Positions 31,401 to 39,937 are shown, counted from the stretch's first letter. The stretch is 64,000 nt of DNA from Pseudomonas guariconensis (GCF_024127895.1 NZ_JAMYBK010000013.1:1-64000); one strand, 5' to 3'. Notes: a model not told the origin generated them from the letters alone. Numbers and translations: made by a program.

Positions 31401-32981
31401 CGGCATTTCGCCCAGGTCCTGCTCAGTTGCTGGCAGCGCCGGGGGCCGCAGTTGTTCGACCAGCGTGGGCAAGCGACGGGGTATCGCCTGAGTATCTGGG
31501 CGCTCAGCCTGGAGCGCTTGCCCGAGCTGCCCGAGGCTGTGAGTTTCCCCCACATCCATGAGTTGTCGCTGATGGGCTTGGGGCTGCGGGAAATGCCACA
31601 GCGTTTCCTGGGCGCTTTCCCGAACCTGCAGGTGCTGGAGCTGGCCAGCAACCGCTTGACCCGCCTGCCGCCGGGCCTGGAGGCGCTGACATCGCTGCGT
31701 GAGCTGGACCTGTACGACAACCGTGTCGTGCTCGACACCGAGCAGGCCATGACCCTGGCCAACGGCGAAATGCTGGAGTTCATCAACCTGTCGCGCAACC
31801 CGCTGGGGCGAACCTTCCCGCTGTACCGGCTGGACCGCTTGCGGCGTCTGTACCTTCGCGCCACCGGGATCAACGAACTCCCGCCCGCCCTGATGGACCG
31901 CCTGGAACTGACCATCGCCGACCTGCGCGACAACCAGATCACGACGCTGCCGGAGCGTTTCTATCGTGCACCGATCTGGGTGGGGCGTACCGTGATGCTG
32001 ACGGGCAACCCGTTGGACGAACAGGCCGCGCAACGCCTGGAGGCCTTTTCCCAGGCCCATGGCATGCCGGCGCCGCAGGTGGCGGGCCCTTCCTCGATGT
32101 CGTTGCGCCGACGCTGGCTCGACGCCGCCGACAGTGTCCAACGGGCCGTGCAGTCCTCGACGTGGGACGAGCTGGAAGCCGAGGATGGTGCGGACGATTT
32201 CTTCGCCATGCTCGCGCGGCTGCTGGAAACCGTGGATTTTCGCGATCATCGCCAGGCCCTGGCCAACCGGGTGTTCACCCTGCTGCAGAGCATGTGCCGC
32301 TACGAAGGGCTGCGCAGCGAGCTGTTCAACCAAGCGCGCATGCCCCTGACCTGCCAGGACAGCGTGATCCTGAGCTTCAGCGCCCTGGAACTGCGCATGC
32401 TGGTCTGGCAGGCGCGGGTCGACGCGGCCGCCGGTGGCCAGGAGCAGGCCCTGGTACGGTTGGGCCGCCAGCTGTGGCGGCTGGACGAGGTCGAACGTAT
32501 CGCCCTGGAGGACATCCAGGCGCGCCGGGCCGCAGGCAGCGATCCGGACGAGATCGAGGTAAGCCTGGCCTACCGCCTGGCATTGCGTGATGCGCTCGAC
32601 CTGCCGGGGCAACCTGCCGACATGGCCTACGCCGACGTTGCCGGGCTGGACCGGTCGCGCATCGACCAGGCCCGGGAGCGCGTGCTGGCACTGCAGACGC
32701 CGGAACGCCTGGCGCAGTCGCTGGTAGAGCGGGACTTCTGGCAGGAACACCTGCTACGCGCCCACGCCGAGGTCTTCGAGGCCCTCGATGCGCCGTTCCA
32801 ACGCCGCGTCGAGGCATTGATGGAGAGATCGTCGGCGTTGCCGGAGGGCCAATACCTAGCGCGGATGAATAGCATCGGCAGCGAGCGCCAGGCGGCTCGG
32901 CGCGAGCGGATGCTGGCCCTGACCCGCATCGCCCTGGCCGAGGCGCCGCCTGCCAGTGACGACACCCCGGGGGCCTCCTGA
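28461..32981 (+). CDS. Giant NEL-type LRR toxin/effector
   Basis: A 1506-residue protein with a strong ribosome binding site (AGGAGAGG). The long N-terminal region matches the dermonecrotic-toxin/DUF6543 type seen in Pseudomonas, with two hydrophobic segments near residues 398-430 and 450-470 that may insert into membranes. Leucine-rich repeats occupy about residues 1010-1185 (FPNLQVLELASNRLTRLPPG, LRELDLYDNRV). The last 300 residues resemble the NEL E3 ubiquitin ligase of IpaH/SspH, with the catalytic motif C1298-Q-D in TCQDSVILSFSALELRML. It lacks a signal peptide, and no secretion gene is near. It would ubiquitinate host proteins if delivered. Confident as to family, not delivery. Confidence 0.85.
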   Translation: MVTHTPPSAYAAAQDALIGARLPYWLRSASVEQLAPLQDAMGLSLYFRQRVRQLLAGVQGIDRFAEPLLVQALRARFGAALDIHRLRFRLGHREPVITSQPIGYPVTVPVYAEIGLFEAALRNFTAAEAEAGGQLPGNGLVDPLDAQAKLPCAQQFASLCRELDLGGRYQRHLQGILEPADGEARRQVLSLLARARRYGMLADAHVARIKGALNEAELQLLVRLCGLHRAPTLEGSPVIAKRLSLLGCTLEQIVVLDVRDESLSPLYSTSRRVLVHIPDDPQAPWQAFPDLRHFANALGKRLRTPQYQRFFSRFVRRRDSQRFFASVVQGYQGVSELANIDLEARMHAYPEPLFDSLARARIGQIKDDAAMIAVPKAEVDRQVQREHAQRLAAEGWTLLNLAGLFVPVIGAALLAVSAWELLGEVYHGIEAWHEGETTEALEHLFNVAIDVAVVAATAAGITLVRNAWSRSSLVDSLLPAQLEDGSTRLYKLDLAAFRSEAPPPQAVPDAQGIHRLGAQAWIEMDGHHYPIVQRAGDGRWQLRPQGGHGPLLCHNGAGAWRLWSEQPARWDDPHRLFRRLGGPFARLDDEQIDQLMTAHGLEASHLRALHVQGQAPEAQLVDSVERVLLEQRIRELVGRLRGGEPVSDRFVLQHAQALPGAAGLPDQGVAELAWNLRRPLFQRLYESAQGSDKPGVATLRRAFPGLHGRAAEALLEAARVADRRRLLDTGRVALRLAESARTSVGQIRVARVFEALYLDTLQTGDLARVALAMARQLPGAPAGRWRLFEGSVQGPLLLVLEQGEEGGGFDLLHRDGRFQLLDEQGQVLAGWGELFEVIAAAYGDRQRDAMGIGEPFAHNLRVLVGRLAARQREAVARLLGQGEPIGWFRPPRRLDDGRVGYPLSGRGASRGRPQALFARVRAVYPTFDDAQIDAWLQEVGRSGRQVESELARLGHEFEALDDHLRAWSEQPASGMQRRERRHFAQVLLSCWQRRGPQLFDQRGQATGYRLSIWALSLERLPELPEAVSFPHIHELSLMGLGLREMPQRFLGAFPNLQVLELASNRLTRLPPGLEALTSLRELDLYDNRVVLDTEQAMTLANGEMLEFINLSRNPLGRTFPLYRLDRLRRLYLRATGINELPPALMDRLELTIADLRDNQITTLPERFYRAPIWVGRTVMLTGNPLDEQAAQRLEAFSQAHGMPAPQVAGPSSMSLRRRWLDAADSVQRAVQSSTWDELEAEDGADDFFAMLARLLETVDFRDHRQALANRVFTLLQSMCRYEGLRSELFNQARMPLTCQDSVILSFSALELRMLVWQARVDAAAGGQEQALVRLGRQLWRLDEVERIALEDIQARRAAGSDPDEIEVSLAYRLALRDALDLPGQPADMAYADVAGLDRSRIDQARERVLALQTPERLAQSLVERDFWQEHLLRAHAEVFEALDAPFQRRVEALMERSSALPEGQYLARMNSIGSERQAARRERMLALTRIALAEAPPASDDTPGAS

Positions 32982-33107
32982 GGCGAGGGGTAGGGCGAGC
33001 ACCTGCCGCGACCCCGGTGGCTTTCGGCTATGCTCAGGTTCGGGTGTCGGCATTTTCCGGAGATGCCGTAGGCCTGGTCTGGAAACCGGAAGTTACCTTT
33101 GACCTGA

Positions 33108-33130
33108 CCACCTGCCCAGGCAGGTGGTTT
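33108..33130 (+). terminator. Terminator after NEL gene
   Basis: A 9-bp stem (CCACCTGCC and its complement) with a 2-base loop is followed by TTT. It lies 127 bases after the toxin gene and before the DUF4174 gene. Confidence 0.6.
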
Positions 33131-33200
33131 AGGCTCGCAGGCCGGATCTTTCTCCCCGATCTGTAGTCATTTGGTTCATCGAGACAATAAGGAGATGCGC

Positions 33201-33749
33201 ATGCTCGTCCGGTCACTGACCCTCGCCACCTTGCTCGCCGTCGCCGGCCCCTTGCTCGCTGCGGACAGCGATGCACCGTTGGCCAAGGAGCTGGGCAAGG
33301 CCAGGCCGCTGATCATCATCGCCCCCAGCACCGCCGACCCCACCTTGCGCGGCCTGAACGAGGCCCTCAAGGACCCGGCCACCCAGGCCGCGTTCAAGGA
33401 GCGCAGCCTGGTGCTCTACAGCGTCGCCAACATGATGGGCAAGCGCGAGGACAAGAACCTCGAGCAGCAGACCACCATGGCCTTGATCCGCGAGCTCAAG
33501 CTTGGTGCCAGCAAGGGCACCAAGGTGATCCTGGTGGGCAAGGATGGTGAGCGGCACATGCTCAAGGATGACGACAGCGGCGAGCAGCTCGACCCGCAGG
33601 TGATCTTCAAGGCGGTGGACGAGCTTCCCGCCAGCGAGAAGGCGGTGACCGCGCCCGAGCCGGTGGCCAGCAGCACCGAGAAGGCCAAGGACAGCAAGCC
33701 CGGCAAGCCGACCAAGCCCCTGGCGCCGCCCAAACCGCTGGAAGACTGA
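33201..33749 (+). CDS. DUF4174 periplasmic protein
   Basis: A 182-residue secreted protein. The signal peptide ends near AGPLLAA-D (residues about 1-18). The mature part (ARPLIIIAPSTADPTLRGLN, VILVGKDGERHMLK) has the DUF4174 pattern, related to thioredoxin-fold proteins but with no CxxC. A C-terminal Lys/Pro/Ala tail (about 40 residues, from ASEKAVTAPEP) looks unstructured. The ATG at 33201 is six bases after GGAG and is preferred to ATG 33195, which abuts the site. It lies upstream of the metallopeptide operon, but that operon has its own promoter, so functional linkage is uncertain. Confidence 0.7.
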   Translation: MLVRSLTLATLLAVAGPLLAADSDAPLAKELGKARPLIIIAPSTADPTLRGLNEALKDPATQAAFKERSLVLYSVANMMGKREDKNLEQQTTMALIRELKLGASKGTKVILVGKDGERHMLKDDDSGEQLDPQVIFKAVDELPASEKAVTAPEPVASSTEKAKDSKPGKPTKPLAPPKPLED

Positions 33750-33832
33750 GGATGTGCCGCGCGGGGTGGGGCGCCGGCGACGCCTCGTCCCCGACCCTTC
33801 GCTGATAGCCGCGAGGCGATGTTCCAGTGGTC

Positions 33833-33930
33833 TGTATCTGACTGTATCCAGCCACCTGGTCGACCCACTTCCATACAGAAAGCCCACCTGCCTGATACAC
33901 CTGCGATACACCACTGCGGCGAAATGGCTC
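33833..33930 (+). promoter_or_regulatory. Direct-repeat promoter of the metallopeptide operon
   Basis: Two TGTATC units at 33833-33838 and 33843-33848 (10-base period) and two GATACA units at 33894-33899 and 33905-33910 (11-base period) face each other. GAAATGGCTC follows at 33921-33930, 29 bases before the ATG. Periods of 10-11 bases are typical of OmpR/PhoB-type response regulators binding as tandem dimers. The same layout with the same spacing is at 62824-62921, before the DUF2790 gene beside an OmpR-type regulator gene, and the two promoters are probably bound by that regulator. The direct repeats are seen; the binding is inferred. Confidence 0.65.
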
Positions 33931-33958
33931 CACCTCTCAACCACAGTGGAGCACCAGC

Positions 33959-34453
33959 ATGAAACATTCGAAGAACACCCTTGGCCTGCTCAGCGTCGCA
34001 CTGCTCGGCGGCATGGCCCTGGGCAACAGCGCGTTCGCTGTCGAGCCCCTGGCCCAGGGCTACCAACTGGCCGCAGCCAAGACCCCAGGCGAAGGCAAAT
34101 GCGGCGAAGGCAAGTGTGGGGGCAGCGGCAAGGCCACCCAGGGCGAAGGCAAGTGTGGCGAAGGCAAGTGTGGCGGTAGCGCCAAGGTCGGCCAGGCCGA
34201 GGGCAAGTGCGGGGAGGGCAAGTGTGGCGATGCCTCCTTCGCCCGTACCGACAGCAACCATGACGGCAAGGTCTCGCGCGAGGAGTTCCTCGCCGTGGCC
34301 AAGGACCGCGCCGCCGACTTCGACAAGATCGACAGCAACCACGACGGCGTGATCTCCGAGCAGGAGGCTTACGACCACCTCAAGGCCCTCTACCAGGCCA
34401 GCGGCAAGCCGATGCCCGAGGGGCTGTTCAGCCACCTGGCTGGCGAGTCCTGA
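33959..34453 (+). CDS. Secreted Cys-repeat/EF-hand precursor (HvfA/bufferin-like)
   Basis: A 164-residue precursor. A signal peptide covers residues 1-27 (ends NSAFA). A repeat region has three copies of EGKCGEGKCG at 45-54, 63-72 and 81-90, giving six cysteines (48, 53, 66, 71, 84, 89). EGKCG repeats are typical of HvfA/bufferin-type peptides whose cysteines are converted by MNIO enzymes into oxazolone/thioamide (or similar) groups that bind copper. The C-terminal part has two EF-hands, D98-x-N100-x-D102 with E109 and D125-x-N127-x-D129 with E136. An MNIO (DUF692) and a DUF2063 gene follow at once. Calcium binding and cysteine modification are family inferences. The fusion of both in one product is unusual to me. 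Confidence 0.8.
   Translation: MKHSKNTLGLLSVALLGGMALGNSAFAVEPLAQGYQLAAAKTPGEGKCGEGKCGGSGKATQGEGKCGEGKCGGSAKVGQAEGKCGEGKCGDASFARTDSNHDGKVSREEFLAVAKDRAADFDKIDSNHDGVISEQEAYDHLKALYQASGKPMPEGLFSHLAGES
34088..34228 (+). repeat. 54-bp tandem repeat inside the precursor gene
   Basis: Units at 34088-34141, 34142-34195 and a partial 33-base unit at 34196-34228 encode the three EGKCGEGKCG blocks. The first two are very close at the DNA level, indicating recent duplication. Copy number probably varies among strains. Confidence 0.8.
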
Positions 34454-34528
34454 TCGAGCGGGCTCCCACGGACTGCCTGCGGGCGGTGATGTGGGGGCCT
34501 TGTCGCAGCGCCTTGTGGAGAACCGAAC

Positions 34529-35362
34529 ATGAACGACCACCCCTTGCGCACCGGCCTCGGCTTGCGCCGTGGCCTGCTGCCCGAGCTGCTGACGATGGCG
34601 GACGGCGCGGTGGATTTTCTCGAATGCGCGCCGGAAAACTGGATCGGTGTCGGCGGAGCCTATGGCCAGGGCCTGGAACGCCTGGCCGAACGTTTCGCCA
34701 TCGCCTGCCACGGCCTGTCACTGTCACTGGGCGGCAGTGCACCGCTGGACCAGGCCTTTCTCGCGCGTACCCGGCAGTTTCTCGAGCGCTACCAGGTACG
34801 CCTGTACAGCGAGCACTTGAGCTACTGCAGCGACGATGGTCACCTCTACGACCTGATGCCGATCCCGTTCACCGACGAGGCCGTGGTGCATGTCGCGGCG
34901 CGCATCCGCCAGGCCCAGGACCAGCTTGGCCGCCGCATCGCCGTGGAGAACATCAGCTACTACGCCGCGCCCTACCAAGCCATGAGCGAGCTGGCGTTCA
35001 TTCGCGCCGTGCTCGAGGAGGCCGACTGCGACCTGCTGCTGGACGTCAACAACATCGTCGTCAACGCCTGCAACCACCGTTATGACGCGCTGGCGTTCCT
35101 CCAGGGCCTGCCGGTCGAGCGTGTGGTCGGCATGCACGTGGCCGGGCATTACGACGAAGCACCGGACCTGAAGGTCGACACCCATGGGGCGCCGGTGAAA
35201 GAAGATGTCTGGTCATTGTTCGCCAGTGCCTGCCAGCGCTTCGGCGTGCAACCGACGGTGCTGGAGCGCGACTTCAATTACCCGCCCCTGGACGCGCTGC
35301 TCGACGAGACGGCACGCATCCGCCAGTTGCAGCAGGCGGCAGGGAGTGTGCGCGATGAATGA
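34529..35362 (+). CDS. MNIO (DUF692) RiPP-modifying enzyme
   Basis: A 277-residue multinuclear iron-dependent oxidase of the DUF692 family (BufB/HvfB type). These TIM-barrel enzymes use a di- or tri-iron centre to oxidise Cys residues of precursor peptides. Conserved metal-ligand regions are [57 protein letters not shown] and LERDFNYP. It starts 75 bases after the precursor gene. Its stop overlaps the next ORF by 8 bases. It is the likely modifier of the adjacent EGKCG repeats. The reaction product cannot be known from sequence. Confidence 0.9.
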   Translation: MNDHPLRTGLGLRRGLLPELLTMADGAVDFLECAPENWIGVGGAYGQGLERLAERFAIACHGLSLSLGGSAPLDQAFLARTRQFLERYQVRLYSEHLSYCSDDGHLYDLMPIPFTDEAVVHVAARIRQAQDQLGRRIAVENISYYAAPYQAMSELAFIRAVLEEADCDLLLDVNNIVVNACNHRYDALAFLQGLPVERVVGMHVAGHYDEAPDLKVDTHGAPVKEDVWSLFASACQRFGVQPTVLERDFNYPPLDALLDETARIRQLQQAAGSVRDE

Positions 35363-36059
35363 AACCTTGCGTCAGCAGCAGTTCACCCTGGCCCGCCATC
35401 TGCGCGATCCCGCAGCCAATCCACCACCGCCGGGCATCGAGGCGCGGCGCCTGAAGGTCTATCGGGAGCTGTTCTACAACGCCATCGAGGGTTTGCTGGC
35501 CGGCAGCTTCCCAGTCATGCGCCAGACCCTCGGCGAGGCCCGCTGGCATGCCCGGGTGCGTGACTTCCATGCCCACTATCGCAGCCAGACGCCGCTGTTC
35601 ACCGAGGTCGCCGAGGTGTTCATCGACTACCTGCACGGCATCGAGGCGGATGCACCCTGGCAGTTGGAACTGGCCCACTATGAATGGTTGGAGGCGCAGT
35701 TGTACCTGAGCGATGCCGAGGACCCAGAGCACCGGCCCGAGGGGGATCTGCTCGAAGGCGAGCCGTTGCTCTCCTGCGTGGCCCGGGTGCTCGCCTACCG
35801 CTGGCCGGTGGAGCGCATCGGCCCCGGCTACCAGCCTGCCGAGCCCCCCGATACACCCACCTTGCTGCTGGTGTATCGCGACGCCGACCTGCAGGTGCGC
35901 TTCGCCCGCCTGACGCCGCTGGCCTACCAGTTGCTGGCAGGGCTCCAGGGTAGCGGGCGCGAGCGGTTGCAGGCCTTGGGAGGCGAAGAGATCCAGCGTC
36001 AGGGGCTGGCTTTGCTCGAGGCTCTGCGCGGGCAGGGGATCATCGTCGGTACGCGATAG
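35355..36059 (+). CDS. DUF2063 protein, RiPP recognition partner
   Basis: A 234-residue soluble protein of the DUF2063 family (BufC/HvfC type), the usual partner of MNIO enzymes. The N-terminal helical domain holds [20 protein letters not shown], the family signature, and [22 protein letters not shown]-terminal domain (from about residue 130) with [11 protein letters not shown] probably binds the leader peptide. The start overlaps the end of the MNIO gene by 8 bases. It is thought to bring the precursor to the enzyme. It ends this three-gene operon; the transporter gene that follows is on the other strand. Confidence 0.88.
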   Translation: MNETLRQQQFTLARHLRDPAANPPPPGIEARRLKVYRELFYNAIEGLLAGSFPVMRQTLGEARWHARVRDFHAHYRSQTPLFTEVAEVFIDYLHGIEADAPWQLELAHYEWLEAQLYLSDAEDPEHRPEGDLLEGEPLLSCVARVLAYRWPVERIGPGYQPAEPPDTPTLLLVYRDADLQVRFARLTPLAYQLLAGLQGSGRERLQALGGEEIQRQGLALLEALRGQGIIVGTR

Positions 36060-36087
36060 GTTGTCCCAAAGCGGCTGTGCGCGAGGC

Positions 36088-37008
36088 TCAACGCTTGGCC
36101 GGCTTCAACCGCGACACCCCGAACAGTACCAGCGCCAGCCCCGCGATCTGGTAGGCCGAGATCGACTCGCCGAGGATCGCCCACGACGCCAGCACCGTCA
36201 GCATCGGCCCCAGGTTGCCGACCGCCGCGGTCTGGGTCACGCCCATGCGCTGGATCGCCAGGGCTACCCAGTAGATCGGCAGCACGGTGGAGAACACCGC
36301 CATCATCGCCGCATGGGTCCATACCGCCGGCGGCAGTTGCCACAACTGGGCCGTGTCCGCCACCAGCAGGTAGTGCGCCAGCACCATCAGCGACGAGGCC
36401 GTGCCACACAGCCCGGCCAGGCGCATGGAGCCCATGCGCTTGAGCATCATGCCGGTGCCGGCGTAGTACAGGGCATAGGTCACCGCGCTGGCGAACACCC
36501 ACAGCGCGCCGACGAGCACCTGCTGGCCGCCCCCCGACATGCCGAGGTCGTGGACGAAGGCGATGCCCAGGCCGAGGTAGCACAAGCCCATGGCCGACAG
36601 GGTGCGCAGGCTGGGCCGTTCACGCAGGGCGACGGCCTGGAACACCAGTACCAGGGTCGGGTAGGTGAACAGGATCAGCCGCTCCAGCCCGGCACTGATG
36701 TACTGTAGGCCATAGAAGTCGAACAGGCTGGCCAGGTAATAGCCGAACAGGCCGAGTAGCGCTACGCGCAGGCCATCCCCCAGCCCAAGGGCAGCGCTGG
36801 ACGAGCCACGGCTGAACCACACCAGCCAGACGAACAAGGGCAGCGCGATGCCCATGCGCATGGCCAGCAGGCTGATAGCGTCCACGGGGCCTGCCGCGTA
36901 GGCGAGTTTGACGAAGATGGCCTTGAAGCTGAAACCCAAGGCCGCGAGCACGGCATACAAGGCACCGTTGTGCAGTTGGCGTTGCAAGTGGGCGCGGATG
37001 GCGAGCAT
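36088..37008 (-). CDS. EamA/DMT family transporter
   Basis: A 306-residue inner-membrane protein of the drug/metabolite transporter superfamily, with ten helices in two EamA repeats. Typical text: ALYAVLAALGFSFKAIFVKL and LGLFGYYLASLFDFYGLQYISAGLE in the first half, AVGNLGPMLTVLASWAILGE in the second. A divergent LysR gene starts 103 bases away and may control it. It is probably an exporter of an amino acid, toxic analogue or metabolite. It is convergent with the metallopeptide operon and not part of it. Confidence 0.85.
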   Translation of the reverse strand: MLAIRAHLQRQLHNGALYAVLAALGFSFKAIFVKLAYAAGPVDAISLLAMRMGIALPLFVWLVWFSRGSSSAALGLGDGLRVALLGLFGYYLASLFDFYGLQYISAGLERLILFTYPTLVLVFQAVALRERPSLRTLSAMGLCYLGLGIAFVHDLGMSGGGQQVLVGALWVFASAVTYALYYAGTGMMLKRMGSMRLAGLCGTASSLMVLAHYLLVADTAQLWQLPPAVWTHAAMMAVFSTVLPIYWVALAIQRMGVTQTAAVGNLGPMLTVLASWAILGESISAYQIAGLALVLFGVSRLKPAKR

Positions 37009-37111
37009 GGCGTGTCCGAGAAAGGGGAGTGGCGAGGCTTATTCTGGGCAGAAGGCGCTGGCGCTAGAATCGCTTTTTATCGAACATGGCGTTCTGATTT
37101 GGAGAAGCCCC

Positions 37112-37996
37112 ATGCATTTCGACCTGCCTGACCTGCGCCTGCTCGCCGCCATCGCCGCCACCGGTAGCCTGAGCAAGGCGGCGGCGACCTTCCCGGTGGC
37201 GGTGTCGGCCGCCAGTACCCGCTTGCGGCTGTTCGAGGAACGTTGCGGCCTTGCCCTGTTCGTACGTCGGGTCGACGGCATGCAACTGACCCCGGCCGGC
37301 CGCCTGGTGCTCGAAGCCGCCCGCAGTGTGCTGGGCGAGGCGCAGAGGCTGCAGGACACCTTGCAGGAGCTGGCCGGCCAGCGGCGCATCACCTTGCACC
37401 TGGCCGCGTCCACCGTGACCAACAGCACCCTGCTGCCGGCGGTGCTTGGGCCGTTTCTGGCCGACTATCCGGAGGTGGACCTGCAACTGGTCGAGCACAA
37501 GAGCCTGGACGTGCTGCGCGTGGTGCTGGCCGGTGAGTGCGAGATCGGCGTGTACGACGGCAACCTGGCCAACGAGGGGCTGGTGTCGCTGCCGTTTCGT
37601 ACCGAGCGCCTGGTCCTGCTGACGCCCGCCGACCACCCGTTGGCGTCCCGCGGGCAACTGCGGCTGGTCGATGCCCTAGGGTTTCCCTTCGTCTGCCTGC
37701 CGGCCGAGCGTGCCATGCAGCGCTTCGTCGAGGAGCTGGCGATGAACCTGGCCATGCCCCTGAAGGTCCGGGTGCGTGCGCCGAGCTTCGAGGCCATCGC
37801 CCAACTGGTGGCCCAGCGCGCCGGCATCGCCATGTTGCCCGAGACGGCAGCCCTGCGTGCCGAGCAGGAGCTGCCGGTGCGCCGGCTGGCGCTGGAGGAG
37901 CGCTGGGCGACGCTGGAGTTGCGGGTGTGTTTTCGTGGTTGGGAGAGCCTCAGCTCCCATGGGCGTCAGTTGGTGGGGTTCCTGTCCGGGCAGTGA
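37112..37996 (+). CDS. LysR-family regulator
   Basis: A 294-residue transcription regulator. Winged helix at residues about 5-62 (LRLLAAIAATGSLSKAAATF), then an effector domain with LHLAASTVTNSTLLPAVLGP and CEIGVYDGNLANEGL. A GGAG ribosome binding site lies 8 bases before the ATG. It is divergent from the DMT transporter gene and likely regulates it, with a small ligand of unknown type. Confidence 0.88.
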   Translation: MHFDLPDLRLLAAIAATGSLSKAAATFPVAVSAASTRLRLFEERCGLALFVRRVDGMQLTPAGRLVLEAARSVLGEAQRLQDTLQELAGQRRITLHLAASTVTNSTLLPAVLGPFLADYPEVDLQLVEHKSLDVLRVVLAGECEIGVYDGNLANEGLVSLPFRTERLVLLTPADHPLASRGQLRLVDALGFPFVCLPAERAMQRFVEELAMNLAMPLKVRVRAPSFEAIAQLVAQRAGIAMLPETAALRAEQELPVRRLALEERWATLELRVCFRGWESLSSHGRQLVGFLSGQ

Positions 37997-38017
37997 GCTG
38001 TCAGTGACTCCGCATCC

Positions 38018-38036
38018 GGGGCTGCAAAGCAGCCCC
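38018..38036. terminator. Bidirectional hairpin terminator
   Basis: An 8-bp perfect stem GGGGCTGC/GCAGCCCC with an AAA loop lies between the convergent LysR and chemoreceptor genes. The same sequence with an AAA loop recurs at 21408, 47499 and 60669. Confidence 0.65.
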
Positions 38037-38052
38037 GCCTGCCTCAGGCGGC

Positions 38053-39678
38053 TCAGACCTTGAACTGCGCCACCATGCCATTCAACTCCACCGCCAGTCG
38101 CGACAGGTCCTGGGCCGCCGCGCTGGTCTGGTTGGCCCCGGCCGAGGTCTGCATGGCCAGGTCGCGGATGTTGACCAGGTTGCGGTCCACCTCGCGGGCC
38201 ACCTGCGCCTGCTGCTCCGATGCGCTGGCGATCACCAGGTTGCGTTGATTGATCGAGGCGATGGCCTCGGCGATCACCTCCAGAGCCTGGCCGGCCGACT
38301 GGGCCACTTCCAGGGTGCCGGTGGCACGCCCCTGGCTGGTGTGCATGGCCGTGACCGCGCGCTCGGTGCCGGACTGGATCCCGACGATCATCTGCTCGAT
38401 CTCGGCGGTGGACTGCTGGGTACGGTGGGCCAGGGCGCGTACTTCGTCGGCGACCACGGCGAAACCGCGTCCGGCCTCGCCGGCACGGGCCGCTTCGATG
38501 GCGGCATTGAGCGCCAGCAGGTTGGTCTGCCCGGCGATCGCGCCGATCACGTCGAGCACGCGGCTGATTTCGTTGGCGTTATTGGCCAGTTGCTCGATTT
38601 CCTCGGATGTGCCGGTGACATCGTTGACCAGGTGCTGGATCGAAGCCAGGGCCTGGTTGACCTGGTCGCGACCATCACGGGTGGTCTGATCGGCCCCTTT
38701 GGAGGCATCGGCGGTGTTCACCGCGTTGTTGGCCACTTCCTCGACGGCGGCGGTCATCTGGTTGACCGCCGTGGCCGCCTGGTCGATCTCCGCGCTTTGC
38801 TGGTGCAGACCGCGGCTGGTGTCTTCGGTGACTGTGTGCAGTTCTTCCGAGGCCGAGGCCAACTGGTCCGAGGAGGCGGCGATCTTGCGGATGGTCTCGC
38901 GCAGGCTCTGCTGCATGCGGGCCAGGGCACGCAGCAGCAGGGCCGGCTCGTCGCGGCCGTGGACCTGGATGTCGCGGGTCAGGTCGCCGGTGGCCACGCG
39001 CTCGGCCACGGCCACGGCGTCGGCCAGGGGGATGACGATGCTGCGGGTGAGCAGGGTGGCGAAGGCCGCCAAGGCCAGGATGATCACCACCAGGGAGGTG
39101 ATGATCAGCGAGAAGGCCTGCTCGAACACACTGCTGCTGCGCCGGGAGGCCGTTTCAGCGCCGTCGGCGTTGTACTGGATCAGCGCATTGAGGGACTGGA
39201 GCATGGTGTCGGCGTATTCGGCCAGGGGGCCGTTGATCAGGCGCCGGGCCTCGTCGAGACGGTCGGTGGCGACCGCGTCGCGGATCGACTTCTGCAACCG
39301 GTGGTAACGCTCGCTCAGCTTCATGAAGGTGTCGAACAGGGCGCGATCGTCATCGGCGATGATGGTGCGTTCGTAGGCGTTCAGGTCGCTTTCCAACTGC
39401 TGGTTGACCTGGACGATCGAGGCCAGTGTCGCCTGCCTGGCGCTGGGCTGTTCCTCCAGCACGCTGCGCAGGGTCAGCGCCCGCGCCCGGCCGAGGTTGT
39501 TGCTGACATCGCCCAGCGCGATGACTGCCGGCATCCAGGTCACGCGGATCTCGTCGGTGGCACGGTCCATCTGGCGGGTTTCGTAGAGTGCGAACAACCC
39601 CATGGCCAGGACCAACAGGCCCAGTAGGGTGAATACGGCGGCGGCCCGTATGCCGATCTTCATGTTCCGGAGTTGCAT
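38053..39678 (-). CDS. Methyl-accepting chemotaxis protein
   Basis: A 541-residue transmembrane chemoreceptor. The ATG at 39678 follows AGGAGCATTCA. It has TM1 at residues about 12-32, a periplasmic four-helix bundle of the short 4HB type (for example [20 protein letters not shown]), TM2 near residues 190-212, HAMP, and a signalling domain that includes the conserved tip [40 protein letters not shown] and [15 protein letters not shown]. It couples ligand binding to CheA and flagellar rotation. The ligand is unknown. No chemotaxis gene is nearby. Confidence 0.93.
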   Translation of the reverse strand: MQLRNMKIGIRAAAVFTLLGLLVLAMGLFALYETRQMDRATDEIRVTWMPAVIALGDVSNNLGRARALTLRSVLEEQPSARQATLASIVQVNQQLESDLNAYERTIIADDDRALFDTFMKLSERYHRLQKSIRDAVATDRLDEARRLINGPLAEYADTMLQSLNALIQYNADGAETASRRSSSVFEQAFSLIITSLVVIILALAAFATLLTRSIVIPLADAVAVAERVATGDLTRDIQVHGRDEPALLLRALARMQQSLRETIRKIAASSDQLASASEELHTVTEDTSRGLHQQSAEIDQAATAVNQMTAAVEEVANNAVNTADASKGADQTTRDGRDQVNQALASIQHLVNDVTGTSEEIEQLANNANEISRVLDVIGAIAGQTNLLALNAAIEAARAGEAGRGFAVVADEVRALAHRTQQSTAEIEQMIVGIQSGTERAVTAMHTSQGRATGTLEVAQSAGQALEVIAEAIASINQRNLVIASASEQQAQVAREVDRNLVNIRDLAMQTSAGANQTSAAAQDLSRLAVELNGMVAQFKV

Positions 39679-39937
39679 TGAATGCTCCTTGGCGTTGGCA
39701 GCCCCAAGAGCGCTAGACGGCACAGGAGGGTGATCAGGCTCTCGACGGGCTGCAAATGTGGGTTAAGTCCCTAGAGTTGATGGTGTTTTTGCTGAATGAT
39801 GCCATATAGCCACTATCGATTGAACAGGTATCCAATAAAATTGTATACAGACAATAGACAGAAGGCCGCCTCCCGCCCCCTCGCGGCATCGAGCCGCAGG
39901 GGAGACGCGAAGCGGCCCCGGTGACGATCGGGTCTGT

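Noticed and set aside
33171..33200. Earlier starts for the DUF4174 gene
   Set aside because: They place polar residues before the signal peptide, and GGAG sits correctly for 33201.
34088..34228. CRISPR array
   Set aside because: The repeats are in-frame coding units with no spacers.
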